A model generated the notes under the pieces. The model was not told the DNA's origin and did not search any database. It was given only the letters and a program-made list of their open reading frames with translations. From positions 496,001 to 560,000 of the forward strand of contig NZ_CP054705.1 in the NCBI RefSeq assembly GCF_016495725.1: DNA of 64,000 nt, written 5' to 3'. Positions 33,227 to 41,922 of this stretch are shown here, piece after piece. The DNA is from Salicibibacter cibarius (GTDB lineage Bacteria; Bacillota; Bacilli; Bacillales; Marinococcaceae). Within the stretch, counting starts at the first letter, position 1, and every line of letters starts with the position of its first letter. A program made the position numbers and the translations under genes.

Positions 33227-33787
33227 TCACGCATCATATCCGCGTGTCACGAGGGAGAGCTCTCCGGTTTCCGGATCAATAACCAGGCCATGAACCGCGA
33301 TAGAGTCCGGCATGAGCGGATGTTCCCTTACAATACTCACACTGTTTTCGACTGCTTCTTCAACCGTTTCAAATCCTGCCAACCACTCCGCAACATCTAT
33401 CCCATCATCTGTAACAGTTTGAATTTTCTCCTTTGAAATCCCTTTTGCTTCCATTTTCTCCATCACGAATGAAGGATCGAGTTGTTGCATCCCGCAATCT
33501 TTATGCCCGATGATGATCACTTCCTCCGCCTGTAAGACATGAACCGCGATAAGCAGGCTGCGAACACCACTGCCATAAGGGCTTGTAATCATCCCACCGG
33601 CATTTTTGATCATTTTTACATCTCCGTTTTTGATGTTCATGGCTGCATGCAATAATTCGATTAAGCGCGTATCCATACACGTCAATATGACAGATTTTTG
33701 GTTTGGCAGATTGCTCGTTTTATATCCCTCATATTGATTCGAACCGATAAATTGCCTGTTGTGCGCCAGAATATCGTCTAAGTACAT
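33227..33787 (-). CDS. Beta-carbonic anhydrase
   Basis: The 186-residue protein has the zinc ligands C-M-D-T-R (near 37-41) and G-H-K-D-C (near 94-98), with the Asp/Arg dyad of active beta-class enzymes. It interconverts CO2 and bicarbonate in the cytoplasm. AAGGAGTTGGAGC precedes ATG 33787; the longer frame to 33862 has no ribosome binding site. Confidence 0.88.
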   Translation of the reverse strand: MYLDDILAHNRQFIGSNQYEGYKTSNLPNQKSVILTCMDTRLIELLHAAMNIKNGDVKMIKNAGGMITSPYGSGVRSLLIAVHVLQAEEVIIIGHKDCGMQQLDPSFVMEKMEAKGISKEKIQTVTDDGIDVAEWLAGFETVEEAVENSVSIVREHPLMPDSIAVHGLVIDPETGELSLVTRGYDA

Positions 33788-33884
33788 GGTTGCTCCAACT
33801 CCTTTTCTGTTCTGTATTTTATCAAAAAATCCGAAGAATGTGTTAAGATTTACGTAGATCATACATAAAGGAGCGATGTAAAAG

Positions 33885-34208
33885 ATGCCGACGGTTCATG
33901 TAGATGGAAAACACTCATTTGAAGTGGAAGAAGGAAAAAAACTCGTTCTTGCGCTGGAAGACAATGGCATTGATATTTTGCACCGTTGCGGTGGAAATGC
34001 AAAGTGTACGACGTGCAGGTGTGAGGTGCTGGAAGGGGAATTAGGTCCGAAAGGGGAAGCTGAGGCAGCGATCCTTAACGATAAGGGAATTACTGATCCG
34101 AAGATCCGACTATCTTGCCAAAACCGTGTTTATTCCGATCTTACGGTAAAACCGGTAAAAACAGCGACAACGACGGACTTGGACCCGGGAAAACGGCCGG
34201 AAGATTAG
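33885..34208 (+). CDS. 2Fe-2S ferredoxin
   Basis: The 107-residue protein has the plant-type cluster ligands C-G-G-N-A-K-C-T-T-C (near 35-44) and a last Cys in R-L-S-C-Q-N. It is an electron carrier; its partner is not shown by the context. The next gene on the opposite strand is an Nfu-N domain protein, also linked to Fe-S chemistry. AAAGGAGCG precedes the ATG. Confidence 0.85.
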   Translation: MPTVHVDGKHSFEVEEGKKLVLALEDNGIDILHRCGGNAKCTTCRCEVLEGELGPKGEAEAAILNDKGITDPKIRLSCQNRVYSDLTVKPVKTATTTDLDPGKRPED

Positions 34209-34212
34209 AAAA

Positions 34213-34240
34213 GAGAGCCATTTTGGCTCTCCCGTTTTTT
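34213..34240. terminator. Terminator between ferredoxin and Nfu-N genes
   Basis: GAGAGCCA-TTTT-GGCTCTC is followed by CCGTTTTTT on the plus strand. On the minus strand AAAATGG/CTCTC runs into TTTTC, so it may act both ways. Confidence 0.7.
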
Positions 34241-34241
34241 A

Positions 34242-34490
34242 CTAGTCTTCGAATGCTTTTTCAATTTCGGGCAACAAATCATCCCAGTTGGCATCTTCGG
34301 TTTTATTGACGGTAACGAAATCATTGATGCCGAAAATGTTGTCGACACCTTCAATCACGAGTAATTTTTTCGCGGTCGGGTGGTCCGTTTCTTCTCCTTT
34401 TTTCAAGGAAGTGCTTGATTCGAAAATTGTTTGGTCAGCAGTAAACTTCATCGCATTCGGGTTTGGTGTTGGTTCGGCTTGTACATTCAT
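34242..34490 (-). CDS. Nfu N-terminal domain protein
   Basis: The 82-residue protein has E-P-T-P-N-P-N-A-M-K-F at the start and the V-x-N-I-F-G-I-N-D-F-V-T-V core, the signature of the Nfu/NifU N-terminal domain. It lacks the C-x-x-C Fe-S scaffold domain. Stand-alone Nfu-N proteins are common in Bacillaceae; a helper role in Fe-S assembly is inferred. AAGGAGGG precedes the ATG. Confidence 0.82.
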   Translation of the reverse strand: MNVQAEPTPNPNAMKFTADQTIFESSTSLKKGEETDHPTAKKLLVIEGVDNIFGINDFVTVNKTEDANWDDLLPEIEKAFED

Positions 34491-34749
34491 TAGGGCTTGT
34501 CCCTCCTTATTTTATCCTGAACCCATCATAACATTATTGTAAGGGAAAATTAAACGAAGCACACGCGGGGTGCTTGATACAACAAAAGAAGAACGGTACC
34601 ATGCGATGAAAATAATAATATTTGAATGATCTCCACTGTGTGGTTAGAAGTGAACTCGCGTAAGAAAATAGGAAACCAAGAAATTTTATCATTTTTTGGA
34701 TTGTTGACACGCGCCCCGATTATTTTTCGCCTAATTTCGTTGCAGCATC

Positions 34750-34775
34750 TTAACACGTATAGAAATACGTGTTAA
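34750..34775. promoter_or_regulatory. Perfect palindrome upstream of hicAB
   Basis: TTAACACGTAT and ATACGTGTTAA flank a 4-base centre. It lies about 27 bp before the hicA start and is a good candidate for the HicB autoregulatory operator. Confidence 0.6.
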
Positions 34776-34801
34776 ATTAGGTTTAGAAGGGAAGAGTAAA
34801 G

Positions 34802-34985
34802 ATCCATTCAAAAGATGTTATTAAACGAATTGAAAAGGACGGTTGGTATCTAATTAGGGCAAGAGGGAGTCACCATCAATTCAAACACCCCCTTCAAAAC
34901 CGGAAAGGTCACTGTTCCTCACCCTAAGAAAGATCTCCCGAAGAAAACAGTAAAATCCATCCTTGAACAGGCGGGGTTAGAATAA
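34802..34985 (+). pseudogene. hicA: HicA toxin, frameshifted and without a normal start
   Basis: The frame begins at ATC where an ATG is expected and reads I-H-S-K-D-V-I-K-R-I-E-K-D-G-W-Y-L-I-R-A-R-G-S-H-H-Q-F-K-H-P, with the catalytic histidine in G-S-H-H-Q-F. A one-base change after K-H-P is needed to reach K-V-T-V-P-H-P-K-K-D-L and the C-terminus ending Q-A-G-L-E. The total of 184 bases is not a multiple of three. HicA is an mRNA interferase and should be dead here. Confidence 0.75.
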
Positions 34986-35020
34986 ACGTATGGTTCAAAT
35001 TTAAAGGAGGTGGTGGTAGA

Positions 35021-35437
35021 TTGAAAAAAAATCGTTATATTTATCCAGCCATTTTTCAATATGCGGACGATGGAATTTCCGTTTCTTTCCCTGATCTCCC
35101 CGGTTGTTTTTCTGCAGGCGTTGATGATGAAGAAGCATTGTCCATGTCCAAAGAAGCAATGGCGCTTCATCTATTTGGTATGGAAGAAGACAAAGATAAA
35201 ATTCCTGAACCTACGCCAACCAAACAAATCAAAGTTGACGAGGGCCAATCGATTGTCCTCATCGAGGTTTTGATGCCTCCATTTCGTTATGAAATGTGGA
35301 ATCAAGCTGTGAAAAAGACACTCACCATTCCGAAATGGATGGATGATGTTGCTAAAGATCACCAAGTGAATTATTCTCGTCTGCTCCAAAAGGCTCTCTC
35401 CGATCACTTAGGAATCAAAGAAAACCCCTATGATTAA
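35021..35437 (+). CDS. hicB: HicB antitoxin
   Basis: The 138-residue protein starts at TTG behind AAAGGAGGTGG. The N-terminal HicB fold (Y-P-A-I-F-Q-Y-A-D-D-G-I-S-V-S-F-P-D-L-P-G-C-F-S-A-G) is complete, and a C-terminal ribbon-helix-helix-like region (S-R-L-L-Q-K-A-L-S-D-H-L-G) follows. It can still bind its operator although the toxin is broken, so it is an orphan antitoxin. Confidence 0.82.
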   Translation: MKKNRYIYPAIFQYADDGISVSFPDLPGCFSAGVDDEEALSMSKEAMALHLFGMEEDKDKIPEPTPTKQIKVDEGQSIVLIEVLMPPFRYEMWNQAVKKTLTIPKWMDDVAKDHQVNYSRLLQKALSDHLGIKENPYD

Positions 35438-35487
35438 GTTGGGATATTTCCCCTTTTATTTACACCATCACAAGGAGCGACACTGCA

Positions 35488-36441
35488 TTGCACACACTTA
35501 CAAACATTAGCCACTGGGCCGGCAAATACTTTGCCCCGCTCGTCATCTTAGCCGCGGTTTTTGCTTATTTTTTTTCGGAATTAGCCGTCTTGTCAAATGC
35601 GATAAATATTCTTCTCGGGATCGTCATGTTTGGCATGGGTTTAACGTTAAAGGCGACGGATTTCTCGATGATTTTCAAAAAACCTGCCCATGTCATTATT
35701 GGCGTTCTTTTGCAATTTACGGTAATGCCGCTGCTCGCGCTGTTCATTGTCTGGTTATTCGGTTTTCCGCCTGAAATTGCCATAGGGATTATTCTTTTGG
35801 GATCGGTACCCGGCGGGACAGCTTCTAACGTAATGGTTTATTTGGCGAAAGGAGATGTGCCTTTATCGGTAACGATGACGACGCTTTCCACGCTACTCGC
35901 GCCTATTGCCACGCCGTTTATCATGTATTTGGTTGCCAATAACTGGCTCCCGGTAGATCCGTTTGATCTTTTTCTTTCGATTACACAGATTGTCCTTATT
36001 CCGATTATTCTTGGCATTATCGTTAATTCCTTCTTTAGCAGAGGGGTCCAGAAGGTGACAACGGCGTTGCCGCTTGTTTCCGTGACGGCGATTATTCTGA
36101 TCGTTATGGGAGTCGTGGCTGCAAATGCGGATAACATTATTGATGTGGGGCTCCCGATATTTGCCGCAGCTGTTCTTCATAATGGCGGCGGTTATTTGTT
36201 GGGCTATTGGATCGCGAAGTTATTAAACGTCGATCCCGCCCAATGCCGGGCGGTTTCCATCGAGGTTGGGATGCAGAATTCAGGTCTTGCTTCCGGTCTT
36301 GGAGCTGCCCATTTCAGCCCTTTGGCTGCTCTCCCCGGCGCGATTTTTAGCGTATGGCACAATATTTCGGGACCGATCCTCGCGAATTATTGGAGCCGAA
36401 AACATCACGGAAAAAACGATAAAAATGAGGGATACCGATGA
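35488..36441 (+). CDS. BASS-family sodium symporter
   Basis: The 317-residue protein has about nine to ten membrane helices and the bile acid:sodium symporter family motifs G-M-G-L-T-L, G-S-V-P-G-G-T-A-S-N-V-M (substrate and Na+ site, near 110) and E-V-G-M-Q-N-S-G-L-A (near 260). Bacterial members import organic anions such as pantoate or pyruvate-like acids. Its stop overlaps the ATG of an M20 amidohydrolase, so it may import that enzyme's substrate. TTG start behind AAGGAG. Confidence 0.82.
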   Translation: MHTLTNISHWAGKYFAPLVILAAVFAYFFSELAVLSNAINILLGIVMFGMGLTLKATDFSMIFKKPAHVIIGVLLQFTVMPLLALFIVWLFGFPPEIAIGIILLGSVPGGTASNVMVYLAKGDVPLSVTMTTLSTLLAPIATPFIMYLVANNWLPVDPFDLFLSITQIVLIPIILGIIVNSFFSRGVQKVTTALPLVSVTAIILIVMGVVAANADNIIDVGLPIFAAAVLHNGGGYLLGYWIAKLLNVDPAQCRAVSIEVGMQNSGLASGLGAAHFSPLAALPGAIFSVWHNISGPILANYWSRKHHGKNDKNEGYR

Positions 36442-37607
36442 CCTTAGCAGATATTGAAAAACTAGAAGCATTGTTTTCCGATGTTGTGCAGTGGCGGCGC
36501 CACTTGCACACCTATCCGGAGCTTTCCTTTCATGAAGTTGAAACACCGGCGTTTATTGCCGAGAAGCTGGAAGCGTTAGAATTGGAAGTGAAACGAAACG
36601 TCGGCGGTCGCGGCGTTGTTGCTTACCTTCGCGGCGAAAAACCCGGTCCGACGATTGCCCTTCGCGCAGATTTTGACGCGCTGCCGATTGAAGAGGAAAA
36701 CGATGTATCCTATAAATCCCAAAATCCCGGCGTGATGCATGCATGCGGCCACGATGGCCATACGGCGGCGTTGCTCGGCGTCGCAAGTGTTTTGGCGGAA
36801 AAAAAGACAGACATACACGGGACGATCGTTTTTCTTTTTCAGCATGCGGAAGAAAAGCCACCGGGTGGGGCGCAAGAGATGATTAAAGACGGCTGTCTTG
36901 AGGGGGTAGACGCTGTTTATGGCGCTCATGTCGCCTCCGATATCCCCCTCGGGCAAGTCAACGTCACGAGCGGTCCGATTATGGCGGCGGTAGATGCATT
37001 TACCATTCATGTTCAAGGCAAAGGCGGTCACGGCGCGCGTCCGCATCATACGAAAGATGCCGTGGTTGCGGGAACGCAGCTTGTTACTGAACTGCAACAA
37101 ATCGTCGCCCGGCGCGTAGACCCAATGGATACAGCGGTCGTAACCGTTGGTGTTTTTCAAGCGGGAACCGCGTTTAACGTGATCGCGGATTCGGCGCATA
37201 TTGAAGGCACGGTGCGAACATTCACTCAAAAAACACGCGAGCAAATCGAGGAGGAAATCCGTTCGATCGTAGGAGGCGTGGAAGCGTCGACGCATGTGAT
37301 CTGCAACGTTGATTATTTGAACGGGTACCCGCCACTTGTAAATCATGCGCAGGAAACGGGCATACTTGGCGAGGTGGCAGAAGAAGCGTTGGGAGAGGGA
37401 GCGCCGATTTCCAGGTCGGCTCATCTCGGCGGGGAAGACTTCGCTTTTTATTTGGAAGAAAAGCCGGGCGCGTTTTTCCACGTCGGAGCACGGACGGACG
37501 ACGAGAGCACTCATTATCCCCACCATCACCCCCGCTTTAATTTTGATGAAGAGGCATTGCTCAATATCGGGAAGCTGTTTTTGGGGATTGTGGAGAAGTA
37601 TGTGTAA
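36438..37607 (+). CDS. M20-family amidohydrolase
   Basis: The 389-residue metallopeptidase-fold enzyme has the metal ligands H-A-C-G-H-D-G-H (near 99-106), the base Glu in F-Q-H-A-E-E-K, and late His residues in S-A-H-L-G-G-E-D-F and Y-P-H-H-H-P-R. This type cleaves N-acyl amino acids (amidohydrolase, IAA-amino acid hydrolase-like). It is translationally coupled to the BASS transporter (ATGA overlap). The exact amide is unknown. Confidence 0.85.
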   Translation: MTLADIEKLEALFSDVVQWRRHLHTYPELSFHEVETPAFIAEKLEALELEVKRNVGGRGVVAYLRGEKPGPTIALRADFDALPIEEENDVSYKSQNPGVMHACGHDGHTAALLGVASVLAEKKTDIHGTIVFLFQHAEEKPPGGAQEMIKDGCLEGVDAVYGAHVASDIPLGQVNVTSGPIMAAVDAFTIHVQGKGGHGARPHHTKDAVVAGTQLVTELQQIVARRVDPMDTAVVTVGVFQAGTAFNVIADSAHIEGTVRTFTQKTREQIEEEIRSIVGGVEASTHVICNVDYLNGYPPLVNHAQETGILGEVAEEALGEGAPISRSAHLGGEDFAFYLEEKPGAFFHVGARTDDESTHYPHHHPRFNFDEEALLNIGKLFLGIVEKYV

Positions 37608-37640
37608 GGATGGTGGAGTGTTTTTGAAGACATGAAAAAA

Positions 37641-37658
37641 GGAGGCCAGTGGGCCTCC
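37641..37658 (+). terminator. GC hairpin after the M20 gene
   Basis: GGAGGCC-AGTG-GGCCTCC forms a strong stem 34 bp after the stop. The T-run is weak. Confidence 0.5.
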
Positions 37659-37745
37659 TGCGTCATTACTAACACAGCGTTTCAGCTGTGGATCGCGTAA
37701 TGTATGTTTAGTATATGTGATTCCTTAAAAATCATGTAGATAGAC

Positions 37746-37771
37746 GAAAAACAGCCTTTAGGCTGTTTTTC
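37746..37771. terminator. Bidirectional terminator
   Basis: GAAAAACAGCC-TTTA-GGCTGTTTTTC is a perfect palindrome with A and T tracts on both strands. Confidence 0.7.
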
Positions 37772-37854
37772 AGAATGAGTCATAATAAACGTAGTTTTTA
37801 AACTACGGACTAGTAATGTAAGAATATCATAGCAACTTTCCTGGCTTGTGTCAA

Positions 37855-38361
37855 TCACTTTTTACGTTTGGGAGGGGGTGTCGCGTACAATCGTTTAATT
37901 TCTTTCAGAATCTGTTGCATGTCTTCATCCACAGCTTTTGCAAAGTCACCAGCCTTACGGAGCTGTCCGTCAATTCGATCTTTTGAAATCACTCGAAAGT
38001 GTTCGACTAACGCGGTATTGTTCAAACCTTTCAAATCTATATGATACCAAAGCCGATCTTCCAACCGTTGTGTTGTTAACGGAACCACTGCACAAATGGG
38101 TGATTTTTTCTCGGATCGAATGACTAATACAGGCCGATGCTTATCCTGCTCGTTGCCCACGTTGATTCCCCAATGCGCCCAATATATGTGACGATAAAGG
38201 ATCGGAAAAAGGTGTTTTTTATATTGTTGTTGATACCGTAATTGGGCTTTTTGTAACATCCATTCTATGTAACTGACCGCTTCATCATTGTCTACCATGT
38301 GGAGTATGCTATACATCTGGTCTAACAACCTGTCTAATTGCTTTTTTGTCTCTTCATTCAT
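37855..38361 (-). CDS. MazF/PemK-family toxin with N-terminal extension
   Basis: The 168-residue protein has a MazF barrel from about residue 55: Y-W-A-H-W-G-I-N-V-G-N-E-Q-D-K-H-R-P-V-L-V-I-R, then V-V-P-L-T-T and N-N-T-A-L-V-E-H-F-R-V-I-S-K-D-R-I. About 50 helical residues precede it. No antitoxin gene is adjacent, which is odd for MazF; the helical extension may hold the neutralising part or the toxin may pair in trans. AGGAGGTGGGAGAA precedes ATG 38361. Confidence 0.75.
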   Translation of the reverse strand: MNEETKKQLDRLLDQMYSILHMVDNDEAVSYIEWMLQKAQLRYQQQYKKHLFPILYRHIYWAHWGINVGNEQDKHRPVLVIRSEKKSPICAVVPLTTQRLEDRLWYHIDLKGLNNTALVEHFRVISKDRIDGQLRKAGDFAKAVDEDMQQILKEIKRLYATPPPKRKK

Positions 38362-38502
38362 TTCTCCCACCTCCTCCCGCTAATATTTTAACATAAAATC
38401 GTACTTATATTTCACTCGGATATGGTTGAGGAAACAAAAATAAAGGAAGATTAACAATCGAAAGAGGTTCCATATGATAAATCAAAATCACAGAAGACCT
38501 TT

Positions 38503-38538
38503 ATGCTGGCATCCATAATTTATGGAAGTCAGCATATT
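38503..38538. other. Hairpin upstream of the kinase-like gene
   Basis: TATGCTG..TCCATAA and TATGGA..CAGCATA pair across the middle of the 258-bp gap. A short frame at 38474 (14 codons) precedes it. No function is evident. Confidence 0.35.
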
Positions 38539-38619
38539 ATGTGTAGAGTGCAACGAAAGATGCATTATCAATTGTCTTCAGTATGATATAGTCGTAGAAA
38601 ATGGCGGGGAGGGGCTAAT

Positions 38620-39432
38620 GTGATTTGGCATGAAATGGACGATGTTGCGTTTGCATTGAAGGAAAAACATGATTTTCGCTGGCTAAAGAAGTTCGGAAAC
38701 GTATTCACCGTGTTTAATGATCAAGCTTCCGGCAATCTTTGTTTTGGTGTTAAATCGACCGGTGTGAAACGGTTTATTAAATATGCCGGCGCTCAGCCAT
38801 TAAGGTATTTCGGAAAAACGGACGATGCAGTTGAACAATTAAAAAAAGCGAAATTGAACTATGAATTTTTGAAGCACCCTTCCCTCGTCCGCCTCGTCCA
38901 TCACGAAGAATTAAAAAACGGCTATGTTCTCCAATTTGACTGGGCAGATGGAAAGAATATGCGACATCTGAACATTGATCATTTAACTTTTCAAGAAAGA
39001 CTGAACATATTGGATACGATCTACGCGTTCCACGCATTTGTCGAGAAAAAGAAGTTCGTATCGGTCGGTTTTCGCGATGAGAGCCTCATTTATGATAAGG
39101 ACGCCGGGAAAGTGAAAATCTGTGATATTGGCCATTACGAAAGGGCACCGTTCACCAATGACTTGGAACGTCCGCCCGGCTCAAGGCGTTTCATGGCACC
39201 GGAGGAGTTCCAAATCGGCGAAATTCTTGATGAGCGAACGAATGTTTATAGAATGGGTGCAGCCGCTTTTTCATTTCTGGGCAAAGATCCAAGTTTAGCT
39301 GAAAGCCCTATCCATAAAGTCGCAAAAAGAGCCACCAGCAAACAAAAAGAGTACCGTTTCCAAACGGTAAAAGAATTCTACGAAGTCTGGAAAAAAGCCC
39401 TCGACGTTACGATTGACGTGTGGGGATTTTAA
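38620..39432 (+). CDS. Protein kinase-like protein
   Basis: The 270-residue product has a kinase-like layout: a beta strand with R-F-I-K-Y-A-G (ATP lysine position, near 50), a helix with F-L-K-H-P-S-L-V, then F-R-D-E-S-L-I-Y-D in place of the H-R-D-x-K-x-x-N loop. D-I-G replaces D-F-G, and R-F-M-A-P-E-E stands at the A-P-E site. No glycine-rich loop is clear and the metal-binding Asn is replaced, so it may be a pseudokinase or a divergent kinase. GTG start behind GGGGAGGGG. No partner gene is adjacent. Confidence 0.6.
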   Translation: MIWHEMDDVAFALKEKHDFRWLKKFGNVFTVFNDQASGNLCFGVKSTGVKRFIKYAGAQPLRYFGKTDDAVEQLKKAKLNYEFLKHPSLVRLVHHEELKNGYVLQFDWADGKNMRHLNIDHLTFQERLNILDTIYAFHAFVEKKKFVSVGFRDESLIYDKDAGKVKICDIGHYERAPFTNDLERPPGSRRFMAPEEFQIGEILDERTNVYRMGAAAFSFLGKDPSLAESPIHKVAKRATSKQKEYRFQTVKEFYEVWKKALDVTIDVWGF

Positions 39433-39640
39433 TACGTACCTGCTTACTCGGGCTGTCATACGTGAAAATTTAACCGATGCTTGAGGTGCGCTTCCTCTTG
39501 ACCAAGCACATCTGATCTTTTTCTTAAGCATCACATAGCAGCAATGATATTGAGTATACCGAAATAAGACCGAAAACATCGTTTGAATTCGAAAAAAGGA
39601 AACGCAAATGAATAGAATTCGTTTCAAAAGAGGTGCCGCT

Positions 39641-41128
39641 ATGCTCACTGAAAATCAATACTTATCGTTGGACGCTACGGAAATGGCGAAAATGGTCAAA
39701 AATGGAGACATCACCCACGTTGAACTTGTCGATGCTAGTACGCAACGTAAAGAAAAAGTGAATCCCACGTTGAATGCCGTCATTTACGACCGAAATGAGC
39801 ACGCGAGAAATCAACAACATTCGCCTGGCCCTTTTTCCGGTGTGCCCCTTCTTTTGAAAAATATCTCTCAAACGATAAAAGGGGAGCCAATGACGGCAGG
39901 GGCGAAGTTGATGAAGGGTAATATCGCGAAACAGGATAGCTACCTCGTCCAAAAGTTGCGTGAGCAAGGATTTGTTTTTACAGGTTATACGAATACGCCG
40001 GAGTTCGGTTTGAAGAATATTACGGAGCCGGAGCTCTTCGGCCCTACGAGGAATCCTTGGAATGTAAATCATTCCCCGGGTGGATCAAGCGGTGGATCTG
40101 CGGCTGCTGTTGCTTCTGGGATTGTGCCGATGGTAGGCGCGAGTGACGGCGGTGGATCCATTCGAATACCCGCTTCTTTTACGGGGCTATTCGGATTAAA
40201 ACCAACAAGAGGACGCATGCCTGTCGGGCCGGGGATCGGTCGGCAATGGCAAGGCGCGGCCACCGATTTCGTGCTTTCAAGGACAGTTAGGGACAGCGCC
40301 GTGCTCCTTGATGGCCTGCAAGTTCTGCAGCCGGAAGCTGCTTTTCATTGGCCTCGATATGAAGGGGTTTATGCAGACGATATGTCCAAACCTTTTTCGA
40401 AGCCGCTGCGGATAGCTTTTTCAAATCGTTCGCCTGTGGGAACCGAAGTTTCTGAAGATGCGAAGGAAGCGCTCCAAAAAGTGTTAACGTTTCTGGAAAC
40501 GGAAGGGCATGAGGTTGAAGAGGTCGATAACGGGATCGACGGCGTGGCGCTAATGGAACAGTACTACCTCATGAACAGTGGTGAAATGTCCGCGTTGAGG
40601 GTGAATATCGAGGAATCACTCGGGCGCTCGCTTACACCTGATGATATAGAAATCGAAACGTGGGTGCTCAGTGAAGCGGGACAAACCGTGAGCGCGGCAA
40701 CGTTCACGCGCAGCTTGGCAGCATGGGATACTGCCGCGGCGAAAATGGCCGAAATTCATGATGCGTATGATCTTTATTTAACACCGGCAACCGCGTATAC
40801 CGCACCGAGTGTCGGTGAACTCACGCATTCTCAAGCTGAACGCCAGACACTTATCCGGGCCATCGAACGTGAAAAACACGACCCGCTTCCGGTTTTGTAT
40901 GATATGTTTTTGCCGAGTCTCACGTATTCCCCTTTTTCCCAGTTGGCGAATTTAACCGGACAACCAGCGGCGTCCATGCCCGTTCACATCGCCGAAAACG
41001 GATTGCCCATCGGCGTGCAGGCGATGGCGTCGAAAGGAAATGAGGATCTTCTTTTGCGACTCGCCCATCAGTTGGAACAATCAGATCTTTGGGAAGTCGT
41101 GTGTGTTTCGGGGAGTGACCGTAATTAA
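39641..41128 (+). CDS. Amidase (amidase signature family)
   Basis: The protein of about 495 residues has the Ser-cisSer-Lys set: Lys in P-L-L-L-K-N-I, and [14 protein letters not shown] with both serines, followed by [10 protein letters not shown]. It hydrolyses an amide of unknown identity; it is not next to gatC/gatB. AAGAGGTG lies 5 bp before ATG 39641. An in-frame ATG at 39608 with AAAGGAAA is an alternative start. Confidence 0.85.
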   Translation: MLTENQYLSLDATEMAKMVKNGDITHVELVDASTQRKEKVNPTLNAVIYDRNEHARNQQHSPGPFSGVPLLLKNISQTIKGEPMTAGAKLMKGNIAKQDSYLVQKLREQGFVFTGYTNTPEFGLKNITEPELFGPTRNPWNVNHSPGGSSGGSAAAVASGIVPMVGASDGGGSIRIPASFTGLFGLKPTRGRMPVGPGIGRQWQGAATDFVLSRTVRDSAVLLDGLQVLQPEAAFHWPRYEGVYADDMSKPFSKPLRIAFSNRSPVGTEVSEDAKEALQKVLTFLETEGHEVEEVDNGIDGVALMEQYYLMNSGEMSALRVNIEESLGRSLTPDDIEIETWVLSEAGQTVSAATFTRSLAAWDTAAAKMAEIHDAYDLYLTPATAYTAPSVGELTHSQAERQTLIRAIEREKHDPLPVLYDMFLPSLTYSPFSQLANLTGQPAASMPVHIAENGLPIGVQAMASKGNEDLLLRLAHQLEQSDLWEVVCVSGSDRN

Positions 41129-41197
41129 GTTAGGGGAATGGAAAAATTTTCAGAGGTGTTCGTTCACAAGGTTCACTCGGTAATGCGATAATTCGCC

Positions 41198-41788
41198 TTA
41201 ACCCGGCAAATCACCCGCTGCATCTAAAATTTGCTCCATGGCAAAAGAAACGCATGGAATACGCTCGGAATGGACATTATCTTTTTTTTCGAAGATATTT
41301 TCAAGTTTATAATGCTGTTCGGTCAGAACATATTGTTCCAATGTTTCGTTGGCAGGATCGACAATCCAATACTCGGGGATTTGGTAGTTTTCATATGTGT
41401 AAAGTTTATCTTGCTTGTCTCTTTTGATGGAATGCGGGGATAAGATTTCAGCCACCAAATCAGGCGTGCCCTCAATGCCTCGCTGTGTGATGATTTCCTT
41501 ATTGTTACGGTGGATCATAATAAGGTCAGGCTGACGAACTTCCGTGTTTGCTAAAATAAGGTCGATGGGCGAGACAACTGAGATGTATTCATTTTCACAA
41601 CTTCCCATTAGGGTGGATAGCAGCCTGGAGCAAATCACTTGATGCTTGGGCGTGGGAGCGGGTGACATCAATTCTAACGCGCCGGCGGCTAATTCGTAAC
41701 GACGACCGTCATCGGGAAGTTGTGCATAATCATCATAAGTCGCGGGTTGTTCTTGGATGGTCGATTTTTTATCTTGCGATCTTTTCAT
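41198..41788 (-). CDS. Uma2-family endonuclease-like protein
   Basis: The 196-residue protein has the Uma2 pattern: Y-E-L-A-A-G-A-L-E-L-M-S-P, then R-Q-P-D-L-I-M-I and L-V-A-E-I-L-S-P-H-S (the PD-(D/E)XK core), and Y-Q-I-P-E-Y-W-I-V-D-P. Such genes are numerous in cyanobacteria and some Bacillaceae and are often mobile. Their biological target is unknown. Confidence 0.82.
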   Translation of the reverse strand: MKRSQDKKSTIQEQPATYDDYAQLPDDGRRYELAAGALELMSPAPTPKHQVICSRLLSTLMGSCENEYISVVSPIDLILANTEVRQPDLIMIHRNNKEIITQRGIEGTPDLVAEILSPHSIKRDKQDKLYTYENYQIPEYWIVDPANETLEQYVLTEQHYKLENIFEKKDNVHSERIPCVSFAMEQILDAAGDLPG

Positions 41789-41922
41789 TTATTTCACCTC
41801 CATCCATAGTATATCATAGGATTTTCGCCCGGGTTGTGGTGTGGGAATTGATAGGATGGGATGCACGTCGGACACTTTTTCTTCGTATGCCTGAAAGTGT
41901 CCGAACGAGTTTGATCTTTTGA

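Noticed and set aside
36576-37529. A 317-codon minus-strand frame inside the M20 gene
   Set aside because: It lies wholly opposite a well-supported enzyme gene, has no known motif and no Shine-Dalgarno.
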